27,748 nt of DNA from CAYLLE01 sp964384485. GTDB lineage: Bacteria; Spirochaetota; Spirochaetia; CAYLLE01. A model generated the notes under the pieces. The model worked only from the letters and a program-made list of their open reading frames with translations. It made no database searches and was not told the DNA's origin. Numbering within the stretch: position 1 is the stretch's first letter; each line of letters begins with the position of its first letter. The stretch lies in the NCBI GenBank assembly GCA_964384485.1, contig CAYLLE010000035.1, forward strand, positions 1 to 27,748, written 5' to 3'. This document shows positions 6,649-14,987 of this stretch, one piece after another. The position numbers and the translations under genes are program-made.

Positions 6649-7707
6649 ATGAGCCGATTTTTACATATCTTTTCAGCATGTTTCATTGTAGCATTCCTCC
6701 TGATCATCGCTTCCTGCGGAACCCCGGCAGCAAATCTATATACCACCGGTGACGACGACCGGGACGAAGAAATCGGTGAGCTCCTGATTCTTCTCGAGCG
6801 GCGGGACCTAAAACCGGAAATCAGATTTCCGCTTGTGGAAGAAATATCTCGGTTCCTAAACTCTGCCGGAGAACTCGAAAAAGAAAACCTGTTTCTAACC
6901 TCTTTTATAAAGGAGTATCCCGACGATCCCTATTGCGGATACTACCTGTACCTAGTAGCTGAAAACTACCGGAAAAGAAAAGCCGCGTCTTTTGCCCGCA
7001 TTTACTACTCCCGGATTTTACATAATTACAATGACCTTATTGTAGACGGAACATCGATCCATTATCAGTGTCTTCAGCAGCTGGTGACTTTAAGCGAAAA
7101 ACCGGAACTCCAGGTAGAATACTACAACCAGCTGTTAACCAGGTTCGGGGAAAACATTGACTCCGGAAAAACCTACTACTACTTAGCGAAAACGTACGAA
7201 AATATCGGAGAGTGGGATAAAGCATATCAAGCATATGAACAGTTTCTGAGATACCCCGATACCACTATTCCCGGATTTCCCAATGTCTACAAAAAGATAT
7301 CCCAAAAGGTAGCGTTTCATAAGTCGAATAAATCGTGGGCGGTGGAATCACTTGACGAACTGGTCAAGAAAATAAAGTGGGCCCTTTACCGCAGGAATTC
7401 CCGGGAACTGTTAAAATACCGGGCTACCTCTCACTACTTCTTTTCTTCTTCCTGGGAGCAGGAGGATGATGATGTGAACAGCCGGATGTTTTTTAATGTG
7501 GGAGAGTTCCTCGGTAGATATCCGGTTCATTATTCCAGAGATATCGACATCGCGTCAAACAGCCGTGAAGCTTATCTCAAAACCTGGGGCTGGTACTACT
7601 GGCTCTCTACCTGGTATTTGTATTTCCGGAAGATTGATTATCCTGCCGATCCTGAAATAAACGGCAGATGGGAATGGGTAGGAATATATTTTGGAGAAAA
7701 GCTTTAA
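6649..7707 (+). CDS. Lipoprotein with TPR-like helical repeats
   Basis: Predicted lipoprotein of 352 residues. A signal peptide ends in the lipobox IIASC (Cys about 23). Helical segments with TPR spacing follow, best seen around GKTYYYLAKTYENIGEWDKAYQAYEQFLRYP (split: GKTYYYLAKTYENIGEW, then DKAYQAYEQFL, about residues 177-208) and earlier at YYLYLVAENYRKRKAASFARIYY. The C-terminal third is rich in Trp and Tyr and has no recognised domain. TPR proteins usually act as protein-binding scaffolds, here presumably at the periplasmic face of the inner or outer membrane. The next gene starts 44 bases downstream in the same direction, so the two are probably co-transcribed. I believe similar lipoproteins occur in other spirochaetes but cannot confirm a family. 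Confidence 0.75.
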   Translation: MSRFLHIFSACFIVAFLLIIASCGTPAANLYTTGDDDRDEEIGELLILLERRDLKPEIRFPLVEEISRFLNSAGELEKENLFLTSFIKEYPDDPYCGYYLYLVAENYRKRKAASFARIYYSRILHNYNDLIVDGTSIHYQCLQQLVTLSEKPELQVEYYNQLLTRFGENIDSGKTYYYLAKTYENIGEWDKAYQAYEQFLRYPDTTIPGFPNVYKKISQKVAFHKSNKSWAVESLDELVKKIKWALYRRNSRELLKYRATSHYFFSSSWEQEDDDVNSRMFFNVGEFLGRYPVHYSRDIDIASNSREAYLKTWGWYYWLSTWYLYFRKIDYPADPEINGRWEWVGIYFGEKL

Positions 7708-7751
7708 CTGCCGAATATATAAATAGAAGAGATATGCCTTAGGAGAGACGG

Positions 7752-8642
7752 ATGAGCAGCAAGGTCTTCCTGACAGCCGGAATTTTCCTCACAATTGCCG
7801 TGCTATTTCCAGCCGCGGCGGGCGATATTGAGAGAGAACCAGCCACCGTGGGCACCACGGTGATCGACAGAGAACAGGGGTTCATAGACCTTACCATCAC
7901 CGCGGAAATTCCTGCAGAGGGGAAATCCCTTCCGGCAGAAAGTATCCGGATGGAACGGTCCATTCAGCAGTCCCTTTCCAGGCATCTGAGTGAAGTGATC
8001 CAGATACTCCCCGTTGATTCCTACCGCCGGGGGATTGATTTTATACGGGAAGACCACGAATTGGTTTCCGCGATCAGCAGCACCGCGGCTAAAGGTGAAC
8101 GGAAGTTTCCTGAAATCAGCAGTGATCTGAAAAAAATGAGCATTACCTACCGGTTTTATATATATCCCGATATAGCAGGGCTATTTCCTTCCCACAGCCG
8201 TACAAGCATGGTGCCGGAAACACTGGATTGGTCCCCTTCATCAGATTATTCAGGAATTGTCATCTACGCGGCGGAACCGCTGCCGGTAAGGGGAGAAAAC
8301 GATAACCGGCTTTTGGAACCGTGTTTTTTCCCCAGACTGTTCGGCGAAGACATGGAAGTTGCAATTGAATCACTCATGATAAATCCTGAAAAGATAAAGC
8401 AGGAAGGGATGGTCATGTACAGCAGGTCTCTAGATCCCAGAGACTGGACCGACCGGGTTGGGTTTAATCCGCTCCGAATAACGGCAAAGGAAATATTCGG
8501 TAAAAATTATACCGATATAATCCTGTTCCGTCGGGACCTGAATAAAATCCTATACCGTGAAAAAAACCGCCGGCTTATATCATCCGGTAAAATCCTCATA
8601 ATCCTTCATCCGGAAAAAGCGGTTCAGAAAAAACAGCTGTAA
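7752..8642 (+). CDS. Secreted protein of unknown function
   Basis: 296 residues with a cleavable signal peptide (KVFLTAGIFLTIAVLFPAAAG, cut after Ala-Ala-Gly about residue 24) and no Cys at the cleavage site, so probably periplasmic or an outer-membrane-associated soluble protein. The ATG has a good ribosome site (TAGGAGAGACGG) just upstream. The body has alternating strands (EQGFIDLTITAEIP; SITYRFYIYPDI; SGIVIYAAEPLPV) and no motif I recognise. The pattern of strands around IVIYAAEPLPV and KILIILHPEKAV gives a mixed alpha/beta impression only. It follows the TPR lipoprotein by 44 bases, which suggests a joint envelope role. It converges on the M20 peptidase gene with a 16-base gap. Confidence 0.65.
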   Translation: MSSKVFLTAGIFLTIAVLFPAAAGDIEREPATVGTTVIDREQGFIDLTITAEIPAEGKSLPAESIRMERSIQQSLSRHLSEVIQILPVDSYRRGIDFIREDHELVSAISSTAAKGERKFPEISSDLKKMSITYRFYIYPDIAGLFPSHSRTSMVPETLDWSPSSDYSGIVIYAAEPLPVRGENDNRLLEPCFFPRLFGEDMEVAIESLMINPEKIKQEGMVMYSRSLDPRDWTDRVGFNPLRITAKEIFGKNYTDIILFRRDLNKILYREKNRRLISSGKILIILHPEKAVQKKQL

Positions 8643-8658
8643 CTGCTTTTCAAGATAC

Positions 8659-9894
8659 CTAAAATCGGAGCATCAAATCTGCCATTATTTTCGCGTCCAG
8701 AATACAGTTTCGGATACGGCTGTATTCGTTTTCCTGATGAGCGGAACCGTCGATTGTACTCCATACCACCGTATCGAATCCTTTATTCCGGAGATAAGCG
8801 GCAACCGTACCGCCTCCGATTCCCGTCGGTTTTCCCTCAGCCTGCCGGTGAATCCGGAGACTCTCCCGGAGAGCTTTAACGATTTCCGAATCGGGCCGGG
8901 TGGGTTTGGATTCTACCCGCTGCATTACTTTATGGCTGATCTTTACGCCGTAACGGTTTTCTACTTCCCGTTCTTCTTTCCCGATCTGTTCCATTACCGC
9001 GTCTGCGTCAAGGGCCGGTATTATTCTGCAATCCATATAGAACACATCTTCTCCGGGTATTGTATTGATATTCGGGACGTTTCTGTCCTTTTTTGTCGGA
9101 GAAAATGTCGATGCCGGAGGAGAAAACAGCTCGTCCTCCCGGCGGAAATGCTCGTTTAACCGGGAGAGCCGCACCACCAGGGCAGAACCGGCAACAAAGG
9201 CGTTTACTCCGTGATCCGGGGTGGACGCGTGGACCTGTTTCCCCCGGACGGTAAACTTCAGCCAGAGCACATTTTTCTCCGCTGTTTCGATCATGGTCCC
9301 TTCAGCGTTCCCCGCGTCCGGAACAAGAAACACATCCCCATCCCGGAACAGTCCCGGTTCATTTATCAGATGCTGAATTCCGTATTCCGAGCCGGTCTCT
9401 TCGTCGGCGACAAACAGGAGCTTTATGTCACGGGACGGCTTTAGCCCGGAGGAAATCAGGGCCTTCGCGGCAATAACCGAGCTTACAAGACTCTGCTGAT
9501 TATCTTCCGTTCCTCTGCCGTAAAGCCGGTCATCCTCCACCCTGAGGGTAAACGGATCGCTCACCCAGTTAGAGAGCTCTCCCGGGGGAACCACATCGAG
9601 GTGGCTCATAATCCAAAAACTGCTCCCGCTCCCGGGAACAGAAAGCGAGACGATAACATTACTCCGTCTGCCCGAAGGAACCCGGTGGTCCAGGGCGTCC
9701 CGATTTTCGATGTCCCTAAAACCCCGGTCCGACAGCCAGGTCTTTAGAGCCTCCGCTTTTTCATACTCACCGGTACCGCCGCTTTCGGGTGACATGGCCT
9801 GACAGGAAGTCAGTACTTTCTGAAGATCAACTATTTCATCTCTGCTGTTTTCTATTATCCGGAAAACTGTCTGTAATTTATCATTTTCAACCAT
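8659..9894 (-). CDS. M20 family metallopeptidase (ArgE/DapE/CPG2-like)
   Basis: Cytosolic dinuclear-zinc hydrolase of 411 residues, releasing an amino acid or acyl group from an N-acylated or short peptide substrate; the exact substrate cannot be read from sequence. All M20 metal and catalytic residues are visible: His98 and Asp100 in SHLDVVPPG, bridging Asp131 in GRGTEDNQQ, general base Glu165 and metal ligand Glu166 in ADEETGSEYG, Asp193 in VPDAGNAEG, and His386 in GSAHQENEY. The dimerisation domain covers about 208-320 (KFTVRGKQVHASTPDHG). No signal peptide is seen. It is transcribed alone, divergent from the SH3-like lipoprotein gene; the intergenic region holds a small hairpin. Confidence 0.9.
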   Translation of the reverse strand: MVENDKLQTVFRIIENSRDEIVDLQKVLTSCQAMSPESGGTGEYEKAEALKTWLSDRGFRDIENRDALDHRVPSGRRSNVIVSLSVPGSGSSFWIMSHLDVVPPGELSNWVSDPFTLRVEDDRLYGRGTEDNQQSLVSSVIAAKALISSGLKPSRDIKLLFVADEETGSEYGIQHLINEPGLFRDGDVFLVPDAGNAEGTMIETAEKNVLWLKFTVRGKQVHASTPDHGVNAFVAGSALVVRLSRLNEHFRREDELFSPPASTFSPTKKDRNVPNINTIPGEDVFYMDCRIIPALDADAVMEQIGKEEREVENRYGVKISHKVMQRVESKPTRPDSEIVKALRESLRIHRQAEGKPTGIGGGTVAAYLRNKGFDTVVWSTIDGSAHQENEYSRIRNCILDAKIMADLMLRF

Positions 9895-9930
9895 AAACTT
9901 TTATATCATGCCTCATCACCCGCATCAATT

Positions 9931-9956
9931 ACCGGAAATTGCCGGGCAGGGCAATT
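9931..9956. repeat. Half-copy of the repeat plus small hairpin in a divergent intergenic region
   Basis: ACCGGAAATTGCCGG at 9931-9945 matches the right arm of the dispersed element (ACCGGAAATTGCTGG) with one change. AATTGCC (9937-9943) and GGCAATT (9950-9956) form a perfect 7-bp hairpin with a 6-nt loop. It lies between the M20 peptidase and SH3 lipoprotein starts and could be a solo end of the element or an operator. Confidence 0.4.
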
Positions 9957-9961
9957 CACGG

Positions 9962-9991
9962 TTGACATTTTTACGTGAGAAAGGCAAATTA
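9962..9991 (+). promoter_or_regulatory. Candidate promoter for the SH3-like lipoprotein
   Basis: A perfect -35 TTGACA at 9962-9967 is followed after 18 bp by a weak AAATTA at 9986-9991. The predicted start of transcription would be at or beside the ATG at 9999, again a leaderless layout. No Shine-Dalgarno precedes either the ATG or the upstream GTG at 9975. Confidence 0.35.
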
Positions 9992-9998
9992 TTATTCC

Positions 9999-11309
9999 AT
10001 GACCGAAAGGATTTTTTCACGGAAATTTTTCCCCTGCCTCCTCTTAATTTGTGCCGTATCCCTTCAAATACTGCTCGGTTCCTGCAGTTCCGGGATCGGG
10101 TACGGAGTCGTTCTGTGGTCTCCCGATCCGGAAAAGGCTGCTGATGCCGGGGTATACCGCATAGTAAAAGAATCAAAACTCCGGGATACGTATACTCTGC
10201 AGATTGAAGAAAACATCTTTGAGATGGAAAAATGGCGCGTTGCTTTTTTTAATGACCGTCCGGAAGCCGAAACATACTCTCTGGAATACCGCCCTTACGC
10301 GGACATACGGGTCCGCTCGGAGAAGGACGGTACACTGCCGGTCAGGAATGAACCGAATAACCAATCTGAAACAGTATATAAACTAACCCTGCATGAAGAG
10401 GCAAAAGTCCTGGAAAAAGCCACCGGGGAAGTCAGTCTGAGCGGATTATCCGGAACGTGGTATAAAATTCTGACCCGGGAAGGGGTGATCGGCTACTGTT
10501 TCGATTATTATTTAACGGTTATCGATCCCGATGCCGCACTAATAGACCAGGACGATGGCCGGATGGATGAAGACCTGGCTTACTTTTTTGACCATGTCTG
10601 GCGTCCCTTGAGGTTCGCCGAAATGGTTGATGCTGAACGGATCGATCTAACCAGGTTCAATTCCAGTTACGGATTGTTTCCCGATCTTGAAGAAAAGCGG
10701 ATCGTTCTCCGGACGCCTTATTACACCCTCAACTTTGATTATGATTCCATAAAGAAACTCTCTCCGAACCGCTACAGCGTTGAAGGAACATCTCTGCAGC
10801 TTACGTTCCGGGGATCAGAAGAGAAAGAGGTGGTTGTCCAATATTCCTATCAAAAAGACGTACACCGGTATGTGTATATTCTTTTAGACCGGGATATTGA
10901 TGAAATCATCCAGGAAGAACTTGACCGGAGGCAGTCGCTGTACAGTACCCTTATTGCCCGGAGCAATACCCTCCACAGTGAGGCATTCGGTACCATTACC
11001 ATGACTCCGAACCGGACATTCACCTGGGAAGGATTCGAACGGCTTATCCCCCAGGTCATTTCTCCGGAAGCTCAGCCGAACGGAACCGTTCACATGCAGG
11101 TCTTTATAGGACTAAGGCTTTCTGAAGTGTATGACGGCGCTGTTTCTTTCCATTTTGCCGGAACCCCCCCGGAATACTACGTTCATTTTATCTTTGATAT
11201 TACCGCTTCGGGGGTAAAGTTCGTCTATGTTCCGGACAAGGACGTAAATAAAAACTTGATCCTGAAAGAGAGCTTGTCGCCGTTAACAATCTTCTTCTCA
11301 TACCGGTAA
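9999..11309 (+). CDS. Lipoprotein with SH3-like (SH3b) domain
   Basis: Predicted lipoprotein of 436 residues from the ATG at 9999. A signal peptide ends in LLGSC (Cys about 30). Residues about 105-165 read as a bacterial SH3 domain (ADIRVRSEKDGTLPVRNEP, then GTWYKILTREGVIGYC). Bacterial SH3 domains often bind peptidoglycan or proteins in the periplasm. The remaining 270 residues are strand-rich with no recognised family (TPYYTLNFDYDSIK; GTITMTPNRTFTWEGFERL). A GTG at 9975 would add eight residues, but it lies within the promoter spacer, so 9999 is preferred. The ABC-F gene begins four bases after the stop, so the two share a transcript despite unrelated roles. Confidence 0.75.
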   Translation: MTERIFSRKFFPCLLLICAVSLQILLGSCSSGIGYGVVLWSPDPEKAADAGVYRIVKESKLRDTYTLQIEENIFEMEKWRVAFFNDRPEAETYSLEYRPYADIRVRSEKDGTLPVRNEPNNQSETVYKLTLHEEAKVLEKATGEVSLSGLSGTWYKILTREGVIGYCFDYYLTVIDPDAALIDQDDGRMDEDLAYFFDHVWRPLRFAEMVDAERIDLTRFNSSYGLFPDLEEKRIVLRTPYYTLNFDYDSIKKLSPNRYSVEGTSLQLTFRGSEEKEVVVQYSYQKDVHRYVYILLDRDIDEIIQEELDRRQSLYSTLIARSNTLHSEAFGTITMTPNRTFTWEGFERLIPQVISPEAQPNGTVHMQVFIGLRLSEVYDGAVSFHFAGTPPEYYVHFIFDITASGVKFVYVPDKDVNKNLILKESLSPLTIFFSYR

Positions 11310-11313
11310 TTTC

Positions 11314-13236
11314 ATGGCAGTAATTCAGGTCTCCGGAGTCGCCCTGGCCTACGGCGCCCGGGACATCCTCTCGGATATATCTCTCACGGTCACCGATGCC
11401 AGCAGGATCGCCCTCGCTGGCGCCAACGGCAGCGGGAAGACAACGCTGATGAAGATTATCTGCGGAACCATAAAACCCGACTCGGGTGATATTACGGTTC
11501 AGAAGAACACGAAGACCGCCTACCTTCCCCAGTCAGGAATTATCCATAGCGGAAGAACACTTTTGGAGGAGGCCGACGACGCATTCGCGGACTTAAAACA
11601 AAAGGAGCAGGAGGTGCTTGAGGCCGCCGACGTGATGGATTCGGATCCTGACGCCATGGCCCGTTATTCCCGGCTCCAGCACGAACTTGAACAGACCGGG
11701 TACTACTCCCGGCAGGTCACAACGGCTAAGGTATTGACGGGTCTCGGATTTTCTCCTGATGATATGGGAAGACCCGGTGAAACATTCTCCGGGGGATGGC
11801 AGATGAGGATAGCCCTGGCAAAGGTTCTTTTATCCCGGGCCGACATTATACTCCTGGATGAACCGACAAATTATCTAGATTTAGAAGCGAGAAACTGGCT
11901 GGAATCGTATCTCAATACCTTTTCCGGCGGTTATATTCTGGTAAGCCACGACCGGTATTTTCTCGATCAAACTGTTTCCGAGGTGGCTGAACTTTTTCTC
12001 GGCAGGTGCAGGGTATTCCGGGGAAATTATACCTCCTATCAGGATCAGCGGAGTCAGGAGATCGAGACACTGATCCGTGAATATCATAAACAGCAGGAGG
12101 TCATCAAAAAAAACGAGGAGTTTATCAGACGGTTCCGTGCTACCGCGTCCAAAGCGAAGCAGGTGCAGAGCCGCGTACGGCAGCTTGAAAAAATGGAGCC
12201 GGTGGAAATCCCGGAACATTTAAAAAAGATCCACATCACAATACCTCCCCCGCCCCGCTCCGGAGACATGGTAGCGGAAACAGAAAATCTCAGCCGGACC
12301 TACGGATCCATTTCCGCCCTTGACGGCTTGACGGTTACCGTCAAAAGAGGAGAAAAGATAGCGGTTGTGGGAAAGAACGGAGCGGGGAAGAGTACGTTCC
12401 TCCGGATAGCCGCCGGACGGGACACAGGATATTCAGGAACATTCCGAACCGGAAAGGACGTCTTTCCGGCCTATTTCGCCCAGGATGAATCGGATAAGCT
12501 GACCTCGGCCGGAACCATCCTCGAGGAGGTCTCAAATGGCACCGGAAGAAGCGAGGGGGAATTGAGGAATCTCTTAGGAGCATTTCTCTTCCGGGGAGAC
12601 GACCCGTTCAAACCGGTGAATATTTTAAGCGGAGGCGAAAAAAGCCGTCTCGCCCTTTTAAAACTCCTCCTGACGCCGGCGAACTTTCTTATACTCGACG
12701 AGCCGACAAACCACCTGGATATGTCTTCAAAGGACGTACTCTTGGATGCCCTGAAAAATTTCTCCGGGACAGTCCTCTTTGTGTCTCATGACCGGTACTT
12801 TATTCAGGCTCTGGCCACCAGGGTTCTGGAACTGGAGTATGGTAAGCCGACCCTTTTTGAGGGTGATTACAGTTATTACCTCTGGAAGACCGAAGGATCA
12901 GCGGACGAAGAGGGATTCGCAAACGGCCCGGCGAAAAAGGAAAATGCATCGGGGAAAAAACGGCGGGAACAGGAAATCTGTCTGAAGAGCGAACTGAGAA
13001 AGCTTGAAAAAGAGAGCGGAGAGATATTCGAAACGATCGACCGTTTGGAAAAGGAGACAGGCGAATTGGAACACTCCATGGCGTCTCCGGACGTCTATGA
13101 AGATGGTGAAAGAGTACGGCGGATAAAAGAGACCCTGGCGGAGAAGAACCGGGTGAAGGAGCTGCTTATTAATTCCTGGGAAGAAGCGGAAGAACGGCGG
13201 GAGATACTGGAAAAGCAGCTGGATAATCTGATATAA
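11314..13236 (+). CDS. ABC-F family ATPase (ribosome-associated type)
   Basis: Soluble twin-ATPase protein of 640 residues without membrane domains. The family acts at the ribosomal E site in translation or ribosome protection. The first cassette has Walker A GANGSGKT (36-43), signature FSGGWQ (158-163) and Walker B IILLDEPTNYLDL (178-190). An interdomain linker of about 80 residues (about 240-320) is rich in Lys/Gln, as expected for the P-site tRNA interaction motif. The second cassette has GKNGAGKS (353-360), LSGGEKSRLA (438-447) and LILDEPTNHLD (459-469). The C-terminal 85 residues (about 555-640) are a charged coiled coil, as in Uup/YdiF-type members. The subtype cannot be assigned by eye. 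It is followed 12 bases later by the rhomboid gene. Confidence 0.92.
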   Translation: MAVIQVSGVALAYGARDILSDISLTVTDASRIALAGANGSGKTTLMKIICGTIKPDSGDITVQKNTKTAYLPQSGIIHSGRTLLEEADDAFADLKQKEQEVLEAADVMDSDPDAMARYSRLQHELEQTGYYSRQVTTAKVLTGLGFSPDDMGRPGETFSGGWQMRIALAKVLLSRADIILLDEPTNYLDLEARNWLESYLNTFSGGYILVSHDRYFLDQTVSEVAELFLGRCRVFRGNYTSYQDQRSQEIETLIREYHKQQEVIKKNEEFIRRFRATASKAKQVQSRVRQLEKMEPVEIPEHLKKIHITIPPPPRSGDMVAETENLSRTYGSISALDGLTVTVKRGEKIAVVGKNGAGKSTFLRIAAGRDTGYSGTFRTGKDVFPAYFAQDESDKLTSAGTILEEVSNGTGRSEGELRNLLGAFLFRGDDPFKPVNILSGGEKSRLALLKLLLTPANFLILDEPTNHLDMSSKDVLLDALKNFSGTVLFVSHDRYFIQALATRVLELEYGKPTLFEGDYSYYLWKTEGSADEEGFANGPAKKENASGKKRREQEICLKSELRKLEKESGEIFETIDRLEKETGELEHSMASPDVYEDGERVRRIKETLAEKNRVKELLINSWEEAEERREILEKQLDNLI

Positions 13237-13248
13237 TCGTAATGAATT

Positions 13249-13842
13249 ATGAAGATACGGTACAATGCACCAGTTACCTTAACCTTTGCCCTGGCGGCGG
13301 CGGTTATACTCCTCATTGATCAGGCGGCTGAATCTTTTATCATTTCCACATTCGCCGTCCCGGGGAAATCCGGATTCGAATTTTCCAACTTCTCCGATTA
13401 TCTCCGGATCCTGCTTCATCCGTTAGGTCATGCCGACTGGACCCACCTTTTAAGCAATTTCGCGTTCATACTGCTCCTTGGACCGATCCTGGAAGAGAAA
13501 TACGGATCACTGCGGGTACTGGTGATGATGATTATCACAGCCTTTGTTACGGGAATTCTGAACGCCCTCTTTTTTCCCCACGGATTGATGGGAGCAAGCG
13601 GCATCGTTTTTATGATGATTCTTCTAATATCATTTACAAACATCAGGCAGGGAGAGATACCCATCACCTTTATCCTTATCGTATTAATATATTTGGCCCG
13701 GGAGATCATTAATTCTGTCCAGGAAAATACCATTTCGGAGTTTGCCCATATTATGGGAGGTATATGCGGCAGTCTGTTCGGTTTTACCGCGCCCCGGACC
13801 CCTCCTCAAACACCTCAGGTAAAAGATTCAGCGGATAGTTAG
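13249..13842 (+). CDS. Rhomboid family intramembrane serine protease
   Basis: Integral inner-membrane protein of 197 residues with six predicted helices, the minimal rhomboid core. Landmarks are HADWTHLLSNF before helix 2 (about 63-73), the catalytic serine in LMGASGIVFM (GxSG, Ser about 123), and the catalytic histidine in FAHIMGGICGSLFGF (about 166). These three elements together are diagnostic for an active rhomboid. Its substrates are membrane-anchored proteins, none identifiable here. The tail after the last helix is short and Pro/Thr-rich. The ribosome site is weak (TAATGAATT before ATG). It follows the ABC-F gene closely and probably shares its message; a TATAAT at the end of ABC-F could be a local promoter. 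Confidence 0.88.
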   Translation: MKIRYNAPVTLTFALAAAVILLIDQAAESFIISTFAVPGKSGFEFSNFSDYLRILLHPLGHADWTHLLSNFAFILLLGPILEEKYGSLRVLVMMIITAFVTGILNALFFPHGLMGASGIVFMMILLISFTNIRQGEIPITFILIVLIYLAREIINSVQENTISEFAHIMGGICGSLFGFTAPRTPPQTPQVKDSADS

Positions 13843-13846
13843 CCCA

Positions 13847-13874
13847 TTGGCAGACAAAAAACGAAAAATACTAC
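13847..13874 (+). promoter_or_regulatory. Candidate promoter for the prfA-prmC-rel operon
   Basis: TTGGCA (13847-13852) and TACTAC (13869-13874) lie 16 bp apart, just after the rhomboid stop codon. A second -10-like TATAAT lies at about 13900 without a good -35. Either could drive the operon; the evidence is only sequence similarity. Confidence 0.3.
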
Positions 13875-13919
13875 CAGACTCGCCGGCAAAACAAGGAGAG
13901 TATAATCAGGAGAAAATAA

Positions 13920-14987
13920 ATGGTTGAAAAATTAAAAGAAATTGAAGAACGGTTCAGAGAAGTTGAAAAGATGGCAGCCGATCCGGAATTGGTAAAAGAT
14001 CAGCAGAAATTTAAAGAGACGATGCAGGAACACTCCCACTTGAGTGAAATAATGGAAGTATACGGTCAATATAAACGGACCAACAATGAACTTGATGACG
14101 CGAAGCAGCTAATAGAAGAAGAAAAAGATCCGGAGCTGCGAAGCCTGGCCAAGGAAGAACTCCATGAATTGGAAGAACAGAAAACAAAGCTGGAAAAAAA
14201 GCTTCAGGTTCTCCTTGTTCCGAAGGATCCTATGGATCAGAAGAACATCATCATGGAAATCCGGGCGGGTACGGGAGGGGATGAAGCCGCCCTTTTTGCC
14301 GCCGACCTTTACCGCATGTATTCCCGGTTTGCCGAACTTAAAGGCTGGAAAATAGAAATCCTTTCCTCCAGCGATACCGGTATCGGTGGTTTCAAGGAAG
14401 TGATCTTTTCCATCAGCGGTAACGGAGTATACGGAAGCCTCCGGTACGAATCGGGAGGCCACCGGGTACAGCGGGTTCCGGAGACCGAGTCCGGGGGCCG
14501 GATTCATACTTCCGCTGTTACGGTGGCGGTGCTGCCCGAAGCGGAAGCCACGGATGTGCAGGTAAATCCGGAAGATCTAAAGATAGACGTCTACCGGTCT
14601 TCCGGTCCCGGCGGGCAGAGCGTGAACACCACAGATTCGGCTGTACGAATCACCCATTTACCTTCAGGACTTGTAGTGACCTGTCAGGATGAAAAATCGC
14701 AGCATAAAAACAAGGCCAAGGCTCTCAGGGTCCTCCGAGCCCGGCTGTTCGAAATGGAAGAGATGAAAAAGCAGCAGGAACGCGCGGAAGCGCGGAGAAG
14801 CCAAATCGGGACAGGTGACCGTTCCGAGCGGATCAGGACGTATAATTTTCCGCAGAACAGGATTACCGATCACCGCATAAATCTCACACTATATAAACTG
14901 GAAAATGTCCTTTCCGGTGAATTGGACGAGGTAATTGAACCTTTAAAGATCAGCGCCCATGAAGAAAAACTCAAATCCGGGGCATGA
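13920..14987 (+). CDS. prfA: Peptide chain release factor 1
   Basis: Cytosolic class I release factor recognising UAA and UAG; 355 residues, a normal length. The stop-codon-reading tripeptide is Pro-Glu-Thr at 187-189 (PxT type, RF1 rather than the SPF of RF2). The peptidyl-transferase-centre GGQ motif is at 231-233 in SSGPGGQSVNTTDSAVRITH. AGTGGDEAALFA (about 116-127) and the C-terminal NRITDHRINLTLY are also typical. The ATG at 13920 is preceded by CAGGAGAAAATA. The next gene, prmC, starts inside its last 29 bases; its product methylates the Gln of GGQ. Confidence 0.97.
   Translation: MVEKLKEIEERFREVEKMAADPELVKDQQKFKETMQEHSHLSEIMEVYGQYKRTNNELDDAKQLIEEEKDPELRSLAKEELHELEEQKTKLEKKLQVLLVPKDPMDQKNIIMEIRAGTGGDEAALFAADLYRMYSRFAELKGWKIEILSSSDTGIGGFKEVIFSISGNGVYGSLRYESGGHRVQRVPETESGGRIHTSAVTVAVLPEAEATDVQVNPEDLKIDVYRSSGPGGQSVNTTDSAVRITHLPSGLVVTCQDEKSQHKNKAKALRVLRARLFEMEEMKKQQERAEARRSQIGTGDRSERIRTYNFPQNRITDHRINLTLYKLENVLSGELDEVIEPLKISAHEEKLKSGA

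Noticed and set aside
8640..8662. Bidirectional terminator between the secreted protein and the M20 peptidase genes
   Set aside because: AAAACAG...CTGCTTTT gives only a 3-bp GC-containing stem with a bulge, too weak to call.
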